Below are positions 45,692 through 55,072 of a stretch of 64,000 nt of DNA, one piece after another (positions within the stretch are counted from its first letter, which is position 1; each line of letters begins with the position of its first letter). Source of the stretch: Sinorhizobium numidicum (lineage in GTDB: Bacteria > Pseudomonadota > Alphaproteobacteria > Rhizobiales > Rhizobiaceae); NCBI RefSeq assembly GCF_029892045.1, contig NZ_CP120368.1, forward strand, positions 928,001 through 992,000, in the 5' to 3' direction. Below the pieces are notes generated by a model. The model saw only the letters and a program-made list of their open reading frames with translations, did no database searches and had not been told where the DNA came from. A program made the position numbers and the translations under genes.

Positions 45692-46387
45692 TTAGGCCGT
45701 CATGGACTCCGACCATTCGGCTAGCGCTGCGATTACGCCCGGCAGGGCGGCCATCCGCGAGATGACCGTTTCGGCGCCGGCTTCCGTCAGCTTGTCCGCA
45801 TGCGTCAGAAAGGTGTGGGAGCCGCCGGTGAAGCCGACGACGCGCATGCCGGCGGCGCGGGCGCCATGGATGCCATGCACCGAGTCTTCGATGACCAGAA
45901 CGCGCGACGGATCGACGCCGAATTGGGCGGCGCCGTGCAGGAAAATATCCGGCTTCGGCTTGACGCGGTCCGGTCCGAGGTCACGCGCGGAGTAGATGTG
46001 TTTGCCGAAATGGTCCTTGATGCCGACCTTGCCGAGCATCGTCGCAAGACGCTCTGAGGTGGAATTGGAGCAGATGCAATGTGGCAGCGTCAGTTGCACC
46101 AGCACCGGCTTGACCCCATCGATGATCTTGACGTCGCGCGCCAAGCGGTTGTCGAGAATGGCGTCGACCCTGTCGATCAGCGAGGCGGAGAGCGGGATGC
46201 TCGCTTCCTTCTCGATTGCCAGCAATGTGTTGTGCCACGTCATGCCGGCGAAGCGCTCGGCCATTTCTTCGACGCTGATGGGATAGCCCGCCTCGGTCAG
46301 CAATCCGGCCTCGACTTCCGAGGCGATGATTTCGGAATCGACGAGAACGCCGTCGCAATCGAAGATAATGAGGTCGATACCGGTCAT
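45692..46387 (-). CDS. HAD-superfamily hydrolase (beta-phosphoglucomutase/phosphatase-like)
   Basis: A 231-residue HAD subfamily IA protein. Motif I is LIIFDCDGVLVDSE (nucleophile Asp10), motif II ICSNSTSER, the lysine KPKPDIF, and the acidic motif IV VIEDSVHGIHGA. The cap domain is the small helical type. Sugar phosphates or phosphoglycolate are plausible substrates, but specificity cannot be read from sequence. The stop is followed by a 3' region with no clear terminator. Confidence 0.9.
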   Translation of the reverse strand: MTGIDLIIFDCDGVLVDSEIIASEVEAGLLTEAGYPISVEEMAERFAGMTWHNTLLAIEKEASIPLSASLIDRVDAILDNRLARDVKIIDGVKPVLVQLTLPHCICSNSTSERLATMLGKVGIKDHFGKHIYSARDLGPDRVKPKPDIFLHGAAQFGVDPSRVLVIEDSVHGIHGARAAGMRVVGFTGGSHTFLTHADKLTEAGAETVISRMAALPGVIAALAEWSESMTA

Positions 46388-46557
46388 TTTGCATCAGTTC
46401 CTTGGGAGAAAAGTCGCGGCTGACAGGGAGAAGTCTGGCGCGGGAAACGGTCCCGAGACGTTTATACGATGGCAGATCAAAGCTCAACCTATGGAAATCG
46501 CCAGAACGGCGCCGCGCTCTGCTCGACAGGTCCCGGTCGCGACTCTATCTGTAGCCC

Positions 46558-47226
46558 ATGAGCAAGGAACGCGACGACACGCTTGCAAGCCGAATCAGCC
46601 GGGCACTCGCCGAAAGGATCATCTCCGGCGCCCTGCCGCCGGGCGAGCGGCTAAGGCAGGATCATGTCGCCGAGGAATTCGGCGCCAGCCACGTGCCGGT
46701 TCGTGAGGCTTTCCGCCGGCTCGAAGCACAGGGTCTGGCCGTCAGCGAGCCGCGCCGCGGCGTGCGCGTCGCAGCCTTCGATTTGAAGGAGGTGCGCGAG
46801 GTGGCTGAGATGCGCGCAGCACTGGAGGTGCTGGCGCTCCGCCATGCCATACCTCACCTGACGCCGGCAATTCTCGACAGAGCCGAGGCCGCGACGGCCG
46901 CCGCCGACAGTTCTCGCGACGTGCGCTCCTGGGAGGCGGCAAACCGCGCTTTCCATCGCTTGATTCTCGAGCCCTGCGCCATGCCTCGCCTGCTCGCCGC
47001 AATCGATGATCTCCATGCGGCAAGCGCTCGTTTTCTTTTTTCCGCCTGGCGCTCAAGCTGGGAGGCGCGCACCGATCACGACCATCGTGCCATTCTGGCG
47101 GCTCTTCGTCATGGACGGGGTGAGGAGGCTGCGGCCATTCTCGAGCGTCACGTCGGCTGGATCGGCAGGACGCCGGTGAAGACGTCAGGCGGTGAAATCC
47201 GCGAGGCATTTTCGATTATCGGCTAG
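46558..47226 (+). CDS. bioR: GntR-family biotin regulator BioR
   Basis: A 222-residue GntR/FCD regulator with a winged-helix domain (LAERIISGALPPGERLRQDHVAEEFGASHVPVREAFRRL) and a C-terminal FCD ligand domain with metal-type histidines (FHRLI, DHDHRAIL, ERHVGW). Identification as BioR rests on its direct adjacency to bioY, separated by a pair of TTATAGATA-type boxes that match the described BioR operator (TTATMKATAA), and on overall resemblance to BioR proteins as I remember them. BioR represses biotin synthesis and transport genes in alphaproteobacteria. Confidence 0.85.
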   Translation: MSKERDDTLASRISRALAERIISGALPPGERLRQDHVAEEFGASHVPVREAFRRLEAQGLAVSEPRRGVRVAAFDLKEVREVAEMRAALEVLALRHAIPHLTPAILDRAEAATAAADSSRDVRSWEAANRAFHRLILEPCAMPRLLAAIDDLHAASARFLFSAWRSSWEARTDHDHRAILAALRHGRGEEAAAILERHVGWIGRTPVKTSGGEIREAFSIIG

Positions 47227-47359
47227 TTTCCGGCCGCGCACCGCACTGATCGCCATTTTCCTCGACGACCGTTCGCTTGCGCCGCGGGCTTCACATTTGC
47301 CTCGACTGTTTTTTCAGATGTTTCCGCCTTGATCTGTACCCTTCTGCCCGCTATCGGAT

Positions 47360-47392
47360 AATTATAGATAGTTTTTTGAATTATCTATAATT
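47360..47392. promoter_or_regulatory. Paired BioR-type operators upstream of bioY
   Basis: An 11-base perfect inverted repeat, AATTATAGATA (47360-47370) and TATCTATAATT (47382-47392). Each arm holds a BioR-like box: TTATAGATAG (47362-47371) and TTATCTATAA (47381-47390). The second box ends 21 bases before the bioY start. Confidence 0.8.
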
Positions 47393-47411
47393 TTGCTCGT
47401 TAGGAGGATCG

Positions 47412-48005
47412 ATGTCAGATTTCGTTTCCGTTCAATCACCCGGCTTCGACCCGCTGCGTCTTGACGAAAGGACATGGACGTTGAAGGCGCTGTTTGTGAT
47501 CGCGGGCACAGGGTTTCTCGCGCTGTCTTCGCAGATCAGCGTGCCGATGGTGCCTGTGCCGATAACCATGCAGACTTTCGCCGTGACGATGATCGGCGTG
47601 CTCTACGGTTGGCGCCTCGGCGTCCTCACCATTCTTGTCTGGTTGGCGGAAGGCATGGCCGGCCTGCCGGTGTTGGCCAATGGTGCCGGCGGTGTTGCCC
47701 ATTTTGCCGGGCCGACGGCGGGCTATCTCGTCTCGTTCCCGCTGGTCGGCGGCCTTGCCGGCTGGCTGGCCGCCCGCGGCTGGACGGGCGACCGGGTGGT
47801 GCTGAGTTTCGCTGCGCATTTCTCGGCCAATATGCTGTGCCTAGTCGTCGGCGCGGCGTGGCTTGCGACAGTGATCGGCGCCGAAAAGGCCATCATGCTG
47901 GGTGCGGCGCCCTTCGTGCTCGGCGCAGTCCTGAAATCGGCATTGGCGGCCGCGGTCCTCAAGGCGGTGCAGAACTGCGTCCGCAAATCGGTGGACGCGC
48001 TATGA
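47412..48005 (+). CDS. bioY: Biotin transporter BioY (second copy, no A/T components)
   Basis: A 197-residue BioY-family membrane protein. The N-terminal extension (to about 25) precedes ALFVIAGTGFLALSSQISVPMVPVPITMQTFAV, the BioY signature, and GLPVLANGAGGVAHFAGPTAGYLVSFPLVGG. GGAGG lies six bases before the ATG. No EcfA or EcfT gene is nearby. Solitary BioY proteins are reported to transport biotin alone or may share BioMN from the other locus. It overlaps the next gene by four bases (ATGA). Confidence 0.93.
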   Translation: MSDFVSVQSPGFDPLRLDERTWTLKALFVIAGTGFLALSSQISVPMVPVPITMQTFAVTMIGVLYGWRLGVLTILVWLAEGMAGLPVLANGAGGVAHFAGPTAGYLVSFPLVGGLAGWLAARGWTGDRVVLSFAAHFSANMLCLVVGAAWLATVIGAEKAIMLGAAPFVLGAVLKSALAAAVLKAVQNCVRKSVDAL

Positions 48006-48451
48006 CAATCCGGTTGCGCGGGCACCATCTCCTGTGCCTGCTGACCTTCGTGGGCGAGGGCTACACGCCCTCGTTCACCCGCAACTATCTCCGGATCGCG
48101 CAGCGTCTTTCTGCTGGCGAGGCGATCGAGATCATCGACGGGCCCGACGATATTTGCGCTCCGATGCTGGGCTTGCCGGAAGCCCATTGTTGCAACGAAA
48201 ACATTCGTGATCGTGACAATCGGGCGCTTGCCGCCGTTGCGGACCTGCTCGGATTTTCGCTTGGAGTTGGCTCGATGCTCGTTCTCGACGCCAGCCGCCT
48301 CGATGCCTTGCGCGCTGCTTTCGCGCGTGACTCCATTCGCGCCGCCTGCGACGAATGCGAATGGTCCGCATTGTGCACGCGCATTGCCGTCGAGGGGTTC
48401 AGAGGTGCGCTGGTCGACGCGGGCGCCTCGGCGACACCTCGGTGCGACTAA
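48002..48451 (+). CDS. Cysteine-rich DUF1284 protein coupled to bioY
   Basis: A 149-residue DUF1284 protein. It has RGHHLLC at the N-terminus and cysteines at about 12, 52, 63, 64, 116, 119, 125 and 148 (HCCNEN, CDECEWSALC), a pattern that suggests bound metal or an iron-sulfur cluster. Its ATG overlaps the bioY stop (ATGA), so it should be expressed with bioY under the BioR-type boxes. No activity is known for DUF1284. It overlaps the convergent ArsR-type gene by four bases. Confidence 0.85.
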   Translation: MTIRLRGHHLLCLLTFVGEGYTPSFTRNYLRIAQRLSAGEAIEIIDGPDDICAPMLGLPEAHCCNENIRDRDNRALAAVADLLGFSLGVGSMLVLDASRLDALRAAFARDSIRAACDECEWSALCTRIAVEGFRGALVDAGASATPRCD

Positions 48452-49131
48452 CGCGGAAAAAGTTCCAGGAACGCCTTTTCGCCTGCATGGCTGAAGCGAA
48501 TGGCGCGGCTGTTCTGCTCGCGCTTGGCCCAACCCCTATCGATGAAGAGCGTCAGCAATGCCTCGCCGAGCGAGCCGGCAAGATGCGATCGGCGTTCGCT
48601 CCAGTCGAGGCAGGTGCGGCAGATCGGCCGGCGTGATTTCTTAAGGGCGGCATAGTCGATGCCGATAGCCTCGATGCGGATCCGCCCGGCATCGGTCAGA
48701 GCCAGATCATCGTCGCCCGTGACCTCGATTTGACGAGCGGCGATCAGGCTGTCCAGCATGCGCACGCCATAATCGCCGGCGAGGTGGTTGTAGCAGATAC
48801 GCGCTTTCCGGAGCGCCGGATCTCTCGGTCCCGGCTGGTGGCGCGTCAGGCCGCGGCTCGCGGCAAAGCCCATGAGGCTTTCGAGCATCAGCCCGACCTC
48901 ATCCTCGCTCAACGCGTAGTAGCGGTGACGGCCCTGCTTGCGCTGCGTCAGCAATCCGCCAGCTTCCAGCTTGGCAAGATGCGAACTCGCCGTCTGCAGC
49001 GTGACGCCGGCATGAGCGGCCAGCTCCGTCGACGTCAGCGCTCGTCCGCCCATCAAGGCGGTCAGCATGTTGGCGCGCGCGGGATCGCCGATCAGTGATC
49101 CGATGAGGGTGATGTCTGGACCTTCCTTCAT
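48448..49131 (-). CDS. ArsR-family transcriptional regulator with long C-terminal domain
   Basis: A 227-residue protein with an ArsR/SmtB-type winged helix: LIGDPARANMLTALMGGRALTSTELAAHAGVTLQTASSHLAKLEAGGLL (about 10-60), then RQGRHRYYAL. The C-terminal half is longer than usual and contains RRPICRTCLDWSERRSHLAG, with cysteines that could sense metal or redox state. The ATG at 49131 is preferred; the frame continues upstream through the divergent promoter. A perfect inverted repeat lies just before the start. Divergent from two ABM-fold genes. Confidence 0.85.
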   Translation of the reverse strand: MKEGPDITLIGSLIGDPARANMLTALMGGRALTSTELAAHAGVTLQTASSHLAKLEAGGLLTQRKQGRHRYYALSEDEVGLMLESLMGFAASRGLTRHQPGPRDPALRKARICYNHLAGDYGVRMLDSLIAARQIEVTGDDDLALTDAGRIRIEAIGIDYAALKKSRRPICRTCLDWSERRSHLAGSLGEALLTLFIDRGWAKREQNSRAIRFSHAGEKAFLELFPR

Positions 49132-49132
49132 A

Positions 49133-49150
49133 CTTCGATGGTAATCGAAG
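49133..49150. promoter_or_regulatory. Candidate operator for the ArsR-type regulator
   Basis: Perfect inverted repeat CTTCGAT-GGTA-ATCGAAG immediately upstream of the regulator's start codon and in the 73-base space shared with the divergent NIPSNAP gene. CATAAT at 49172-49177 could be the -10 of that gene. Confidence 0.55.
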
Positions 49151-49204
49151 CATTCCGGATGGGCAAGCAGGCATAATGGGCACCGATCAAAAAAGGAGAA
49201 GCCC

Positions 49205-49525
49205 GTGATCACCTGTTTCATCCGCTATGAGATCGATCCTTTCCGCAAGGACGATTTCGCCGCCTACGCCCGCAATTGGGGCGAGGCCATTCCGCGCTGC
49301 GGCGCCGACCTCATCGGCTATTTCAGCCCGCACGAAGGTTCGGCGACGACGGCGTACGGCGTCTATAACATCGAAAGTCTCGCTGCCTACGAGGCCTATC
49401 GGGCTCGCCTCGCCGCCGATCCGCTCGGGCGCGAGAACTATGAATTTGCCCGGCGAGAGCGCTTCATCTTCAAAGAGGATCGTATCTTTTTGAAGAATGT
49501 TTCGCTGCCGCACGGAAAGGTATGA
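49205..49525 (+). CDS. NIPSNAP-family protein
   Basis: A 106-residue protein of the NIPSNAP dimeric alpha+beta-barrel family: MITCFIRYEIDPFRKDDFAAYARNWG at the N-terminus and FARRERFIFKEDRIFLKNV at the end. A GTG start with AAGGAGAA upstream. Four bases before a second ABM-fold gene and divergent from an ArsR-type regulator, so probably under its control. No reaction is established for bacterial members. Confidence 0.85.
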   Translation: MITCFIRYEIDPFRKDDFAAYARNWGEAIPRCGADLIGYFSPHEGSATTAYGVYNIESLAAYEAYRARLAADPLGRENYEFARRERFIFKEDRIFLKNVSLPHGKV

Positions 49526-49529
49526 CACG

Positions 49530-49889
49530 ATGATCGCCGTCATTTTCGAAGTTCTGCCTGCAAAAGGGGAGCGCGACACCTACCTCGGGATCGCCGCCGA
49601 TCTGCGTCCCTCGCTGGACGGGATTGACGGCTTTATTTCCATCGAACGCTTCCAAAGCCTTGCCGATCCGAACAAGTTGCTGTCGCTTTCCTTCTGGCGC
49701 GACGAGGAGGCGGTAAAGGCGTGGCGCAACGGTGCCGAGCATCGCGCGGCGCAGGAGGCGGGACGCCGAGGCGTCTTCGCCGATTATCGCTTGAGGATCG
49801 CTGCCGTCGTCAGAGACTACGGTCTCAACGATCGCCGCGAAACACCTGACGACAGCCGCCAATGGCACGACGAAACCCGCGCCGGCTGA
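49530..49889 (+). CDS. Antibiotic-biosynthesis-monooxygenase (ABM) fold protein
   Basis: A 119-residue ABM-domain protein: MIAVIFEVLPAKGERDTYLGIA, DGFISIERFQSLADPNKLLSLSFWRDEEAVKAWRN, and a C-terminal histidine- and arginine-rich tail. ABM proteins include heme-degrading and quinol monooxygenases, but many members are uncharacterised. The ATG at 49530 follows AAAGG and lies four bases after the NIPSNAP stop. A three-gene regulatory unit with the ArsR-type protein is likely. Confidence 0.85.
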   Translation: MIAVIFEVLPAKGERDTYLGIAADLRPSLDGIDGFISIERFQSLADPNKLLSLSFWRDEEAVKAWRNGAEHRAAQEAGRRGVFADYRLRIAAVVRDYGLNDRRETPDDSRQWHDETRAG

Positions 49890-49959
49890 GATGGCGCGGC
49901 GAACGGCTACGTTGAAAGGCAAAATGCGTGCTCAAATAGGGGTTGCCAAAGTGCCCTGA

Positions 49960-51204
<1,245 letters not shown>

Positions 51205-51279
51205 TCAACCAGTTCCGCTTAGGTCTTCGAAAAGCGCTCCGCCCGGTTTTTGTACCTTCAGTCCCGGAAGGAGAGCTTT

Positions 51280-51313
51280 AAACGCCCGGAATCCGCGAGG
51301 ATTCCGGGCGTTT
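51280..51313 (+). terminator. Strong terminator after ccrM
   Basis: Perfect 15-base stem AAACGCCCGGAATCC / GGATTCCGGGCGTTT with loop GCGA, followed by GTATTC. It is 75 bases after the ccrM stop and 75 before the convergent RTX gene, so it can act both ways. Confidence 0.85.
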
Positions 51314-51387
51314 GTATTCGAGATGTAGATGAATGGAAAAGCCCACCGCAAGAGCGGTGAGGCTCTGGATCCAAAGGCCTGAGCGGG

Positions 51388-52425
51388 TTACAGAAAGAAG
51401 TCGTCAACCCGCAGGGTGGAAACGCCGTTTACCTTGATCTGAAAATCGGCGTAACCATCACCGTTGACGTCGCCCGAGATCACCCCGGAGCGGAAATTCA
51501 ACTCGCCCGCCTCGCCGGTGAAGGCGTGGCTGCCGATATAGGTGAAGCTCTGATTTCCGCTCCAGGTCACGTCGGCGTCGATCGTCGAAAGGTCGATTAC
51601 GTCGTATTCCGATCGATGGAAATCGGTGATCACATCGCGCCTGCTACCGACCGCCGTCTCGGTGATCGAATTGAAGTCGAAATTATCGGCACCGGTGCCA
51701 CCCGTCAGGTAATCGAAGCCAGCGCCGCCGCGCAGGATATCGGCGCCGGAGCCGCCATAGAGACTATCCGCACCGCTGCCGCCGTCGAGGAAATCATTGC
51801 CGCCGAGGCCGTCGAGAATGTCGTTGCCGCCGAGCCCGCGCAACACATTGGCGACGGAACTGCCGGTAATGTCGTCATGGCCGTAGTTCGTTCCGGTCGC
51901 GTTCTCGATGCTGATCAGGTCCTCGCGCCGGCCCGTGCCGGTGGTCGCATATTTGTAGCCAAGGTCGATCGTCACGCCCTTGCCGCGCTCCGAGCTCCAG
52001 TCGTCCTGCAACTGATAGCTGATCGTATCGATGCCGGTGCCGCCGTTGAAATAGTTCTTGAAGCCGACCGAGAGGAAGGTGTCGTTGCCGCTCTCGCCAT
52101 AGTAATCGCTGGCGTAGGTTTCGATCTCGAAGCGGTCATTGCCGCTGCCGCCGTAAACGAGATCATACGAGCTTGCGTCGCGGGCGCGCGCATCGGCGAT
52201 ATAGAGATCGTCACCTGCGCCCATATAGATATCATTGCCGCCTTCGAAGTAGTTCACGACAACATCGTTGCCGTATCCCGCGTCGACAAAGTTGTATCCG
52301 CCGTAGCTGTCGGTCCTGTTCAAATAGATGCTGTCATTGCCGTCATAGGCATAGATTTCCACCGCCACATAGCCGTTCTGCTTGATGATGTCGGCGTAGT
52401 TCGTACCGTAGATGCGCGTGACCAT
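51388..52425 (-). CDS. RTX calcium-binding repeat protein, type I secreted
   Basis: A 345-residue acidic glycine-rich protein with about nine RTX nonapeptides (for example GLGGNDILD, GGSGADSLY, GGSGADILR, GGAGFDYLT), irregular in the N-terminal half and regular around 195-245. The C-terminus ADFQIKVNGVSTLRVDDFFL has the motif of type I secretion substrates. It has no enzymatic domain and no signal peptide. No type I exporter genes are adjacent. Such proteins may be surface or biofilm-associated, but its role is unknown. Confidence 0.9.
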   Translation of the reverse strand: MVTRIYGTNYADIIKQNGYVAVEIYAYDGNDSIYLNRTDSYGGYNFVDAGYGNDVVVNYFEGGNDIYMGAGDDLYIADARARDASSYDLVYGGSGNDRFEIETYASDYYGESGNDTFLSVGFKNYFNGGTGIDTISYQLQDDWSSERGKGVTIDLGYKYATTGTGRREDLISIENATGTNYGHDDITGSSVANVLRGLGGNDILDGLGGNDFLDGGSGADSLYGGSGADILRGGAGFDYLTGGTGADNFDFNSITETAVGSRRDVITDFHRSEYDVIDLSTIDADVTWSGNQSFTYIGSHAFTGEAGELNFRSGVISGDVNGDGYADFQIKVNGVSTLRVDDFFL

Positions 52426-52571
52426 TGCTCGGCCTTTCAGCGAAGGTGTTGAATTCTAATGCTGATCATGGAGCGGCGAAGCTGAATGGCCGGTGAACCG
52501 ATTGCGGCGTTTTCGTGAATTCGAAGACCGTTCGGTGTCGGAAATCCTGGACGCTGCGCGGCGGAGAGATC

Positions 52572-53189
52572 TCAGGAGTGAACGCCGTAGGCTGCCAGGT
52601 CGACCCTCAGTTTCTGCGGATCGGTGAAATGGACTGCTTGCCATCCGGCAGCCTTCGCACCCTCCACATTTGCCATGCTGTCGTCGATGAAGAGCGTCGC
52701 TTCGGGAATGAGGTCGAATGTCTTCGCATGGGCACTGTAGATTGCGACGTCGGGCTTGATGAGGCCCACATCGCCGGAGACCGTAACCCCGCGCGGCAGC
52801 GTCAGGAACGGATAGAGCTGCTGTGCTTCGCGAAACGTGTCGGAGGCGAAGTTCGTCAGCATCGTCACGTCGCGGCCGTCGGTGATCAGGCTCTCCATGA
52901 TCGAAACCGTCCCGACATAGGCGTGCGGCACCATTTCGTGCCAGTGCCGGCGGAAGGCGCGGATATGCTCCTCCCGTTCCGGATGGTTCTGGATCAGCAG
53001 GGCTTCGGCCTCTTTCCAGGAGCGGCCGCGATCCTGCTCTACGTTCCAGTCTTGGGTGCAAACATTGGCGAAAAACCAATTGCGCTCCGCTTCGTCCGGA
53101 ATGATGCGGCAATAGGGGAGATGCGGGTCATAGTGGATCAGCACCTTGCCGATGTCGAACACGATGTGACGGATGTCGATGCTGCTCAT
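52572..53189 (-). CDS. HAD-superfamily phosphatase
   Basis: A 205-residue HAD subfamily IA hydrolase. Motif I HIVFDIGKVLIHYDP (nucleophile Asp, with GKVL instead of the usual DGV/GTL), motif II MLTNFAS, the lysine in LIKPDVAIY and motif IV LFIDDSMANVEGAKAAGW are all present. It belongs to the YihX-like phosphatases, which act on sugar phosphates. Start ATG at 53189; a TTG two codons earlier is the only upstream alternative. Confidence 0.88.
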   Translation of the reverse strand: MSSIDIRHIVFDIGKVLIHYDPHLPYCRIIPDEAERNWFFANVCTQDWNVEQDRGRSWKEAEALLIQNHPEREEHIRAFRRHWHEMVPHAYVGTVSIMESLITDGRDVTMLTNFASDTFREAQQLYPFLTLPRGVTVSGDVGLIKPDVAIYSAHAKTFDLIPEATLFIDDSMANVEGAKAAGWQAVHFTDPQKLRVDLAAYGVHS

Positions 53190-53264
53190 TATCAATTCCC
53201 GAACGATAACAACCGAGCGACGTGGACGAAAAGCCGCCTCGTTTTCTTCTGCGCGGTGCTCGCT

Positions 53265-54353
53265 TTACCCGGTTTTGAACGCATGCGGTATAGCCTGGGC
53301 AATTGCCTTTTTCATGACAGTCGGAAGCGCCTGCGCCTTGAGCGACGCCATCGGTTCCCACCATCCGTTGGCAGCGGTGACTGCGTGCGCGACATTGGCG
53401 CGGTAGACGGAAAGGCGCAACTCGAAATGTGTGAAGATGTGGGTTATCGCTCCGCAGGGCTCCCAGGGTGCGGCAAAAGGCTGCGCCTCGATCGAGGTTT
53501 CGCCGTCGCGCCTGGCGGTCCAGTCGGTGCCGGGCACTTCCGTCATGCCACCGAGCAGGCCCGTTTCGGCACGCTTCTGCAGGTAGACGGCATTGGAGCT
53601 GTCGATCGCAACGAAGGCGGCGCCGCGGCGGAGCGGTTTTTCCCTCTTCACCCCCTTTCGCGGGAATGTCTCGGGGTCGGCCGTCGCAAGCGCCAGACAG
53701 TTCGCCCGGAACGGACAGAGCGAGCAGGCCGGGCGCTTCGGCGTGCAGATCGTTGCCCCGAGGTCCATCATGGCTTGCGCGAAGTCACCCGGCCGGTCGG
53801 CCGGCGTAAGGTCGGAGACCAGCGCCCGCATCTCCGGCTTGGCAGCAGGCAGCGGCGTCTCGATCGCAAACAGGCGGGAAATGACACGTTCGACATTGCC
53901 GTCGAGAACGGCGCTTCGACGGTTGAACGCGATCGCTGCCAGCGCGGCGGCTGTGTAGTCGCCGATGCCCGGAAGCGCTCTTAGCCCTTCCTCACGATCC
54001 GGAAAACGTCCGCCATGATCGCGCGCCACCGCTTCGGCGCATTTCTTCAGGTTACGTGCGCGGGCATAATAACCGAGGCCGGCCCAGGCCTTCATGACGT
54101 CCTCGGTTTCGGCGGCGGCGAGGTCTTCAACCGTCGGCCACAACGTCAGAAATTTCTCGAAATAGGCCTTGACCGCCTGGACGGTAGTCTGCTGCAGCAT
54201 CACTTCGGACAGCCAGACATGGTAGGGATCGGGAGTTGCGCCATTTCGCGCCATGGGCGGCGAGACCCGCCACGGCAGTTCGCGGTGGTGGCGATCGTAC
54301 CAGTTGAGCAGACGGTCGGCGGCGTCCATCGCTATTAAGGTGTTGCGCATCAT
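53265..54353 (-). CDS. mutY: A/G-specific adenine glycosylase MutY
   Basis: A 362-residue base-excision repair enzyme that removes adenine mispaired with 8-oxoguanine. The catalytic glutamate is in VWLSEVMLQQTTV (E50), the helix-hairpin-helix is LPGIGDYTAAAL, the catalytic aspartate is D151 in VLDGNVERV, and the [4Fe-4S] cysteines are C203-x6-C210-x2-C213-x5-C219. The C-terminal NUDIX-like recognition domain (AAFVAIDSSNAVYLQKRAETGLLGGMTEVP) is complete. Start choice among 54353, 54350 and 54329 is open. Divergent from the DUF721 gene. Confidence 0.96.
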   Translation of the reverse strand: MMRNTLIAMDAADRLLNWYDRHHRELPWRVSPPMARNGATPDPYHVWLSEVMLQQTTVQAVKAYFEKFLTLWPTVEDLAAAETEDVMKAWAGLGYYARARNLKKCAEAVARDHGGRFPDREEGLRALPGIGDYTAAALAAIAFNRRSAVLDGNVERVISRLFAIETPLPAAKPEMRALVSDLTPADRPGDFAQAMMDLGATICTPKRPACSLCPFRANCLALATADPETFPRKGVKREKPLRRGAAFVAIDSSNAVYLQKRAETGLLGGMTEVPGTDWTARRDGETSIEAQPFAAPWEPCGAITHIFTHFELRLSVYRANVAHAVTAANGWWEPMASLKAQALPTVMKKAIAQAIPHAFKTG

Positions 54354-54443
54354 TTGCCGGGCAGTCCTTTTCCGGCCTATACTTGGCGGACGCCAGCTTG
54401 AGCTGCAAGGCTCAATAGGAGTTGCAAACAGAAAGTCGTTCCG

Positions 54444-54950
54444 GTGAATCAAGCAAAGGCCCGAAAGGGCGTCGTCCAGATCAGCGAGGTCGCCAACGGC
54501 CTGATCGATCCGGTGCTGGCGAAGCGTGCAGGCATCAACACGATGCTGCTCGGGTCGTGGGACGAGATTGCCGGGGAGGAATTTGCCGATTGCACCCGGC
54601 CCGAAAAAATCGCCTGGCCACGGCGAGCCTCCGAAATCGGAGGCGAAGGCGGCTACCAGCCGGGCGTCCTGACCATCGCCTGCGAGGGGGCACGGGCGCT
54701 TTTCCTGACCCACGCACAAGGTGAACTGATCCAGCGCATCAACGGCTTCTTCGGTTTTTACGCAATCGGCCAGGTGCGCATCGTCCAGAAACCGGTGGCC
54801 GCACCGCCCAAGCCCCATCGTCGGCCGCGCCTACTGGTGGGCGAGGCGGCTCGTCGGCTCGAAACCATGATGGAAGGCATCGAGAGCGAGGCCCTTAAGA
54901 CGGCGCTGAAACGGCTTGGCACCGCAGTGCTTTCGCCGCGCAGGAAATAA
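54444..54950 (+). CDS. DUF721 (DciA-like) protein
   Basis: A 168-residue DUF721 protein. This domain defines DciA, the ancestral replicative-helicase loader of bacteria without DnaC. Here LAKRAGINTMLLGSWDEIAGEEFADCTRPEKIAWP and GVLTIACEGARALFLTHAQGELIQRINGFFG carry the family pattern. The C-terminal region is longer than in minimal DciA. The start is a GTG at 54444. Alphaproteobacterial mutY-DUF721-dsbA-smc order is common. A DciA role is inference from the domain. Confidence 0.85.
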   Translation: MNQAKARKGVVQISEVANGLIDPVLAKRAGINTMLLGSWDEIAGEEFADCTRPEKIAWPRRASEIGGEGGYQPGVLTIACEGARALFLTHAQGELIQRINGFFGFYAIGQVRIVQKPVAAPPKPHRRPRLLVGEAARRLETMMEGIESEALKTALKRLGTAVLSPRRK

Positions 54951-55072
54951 GGGCGACCATCAGGCGGTCACAATTCTTTGACTTCAGTTGAAGCACCACC
55001 CCTTGTCGTCCCGCACACGGCAAGTTATCGAAATCACACTTCAATTTTCCCTCATAGAACACGGGTCCTGTC

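Noticed and set aside
53265..54818. 517-codon form of MutY
   Set aside because: The first roughly 155 codons are antisense to the divergent DUF721 gene. MutY homology starts near 54353.
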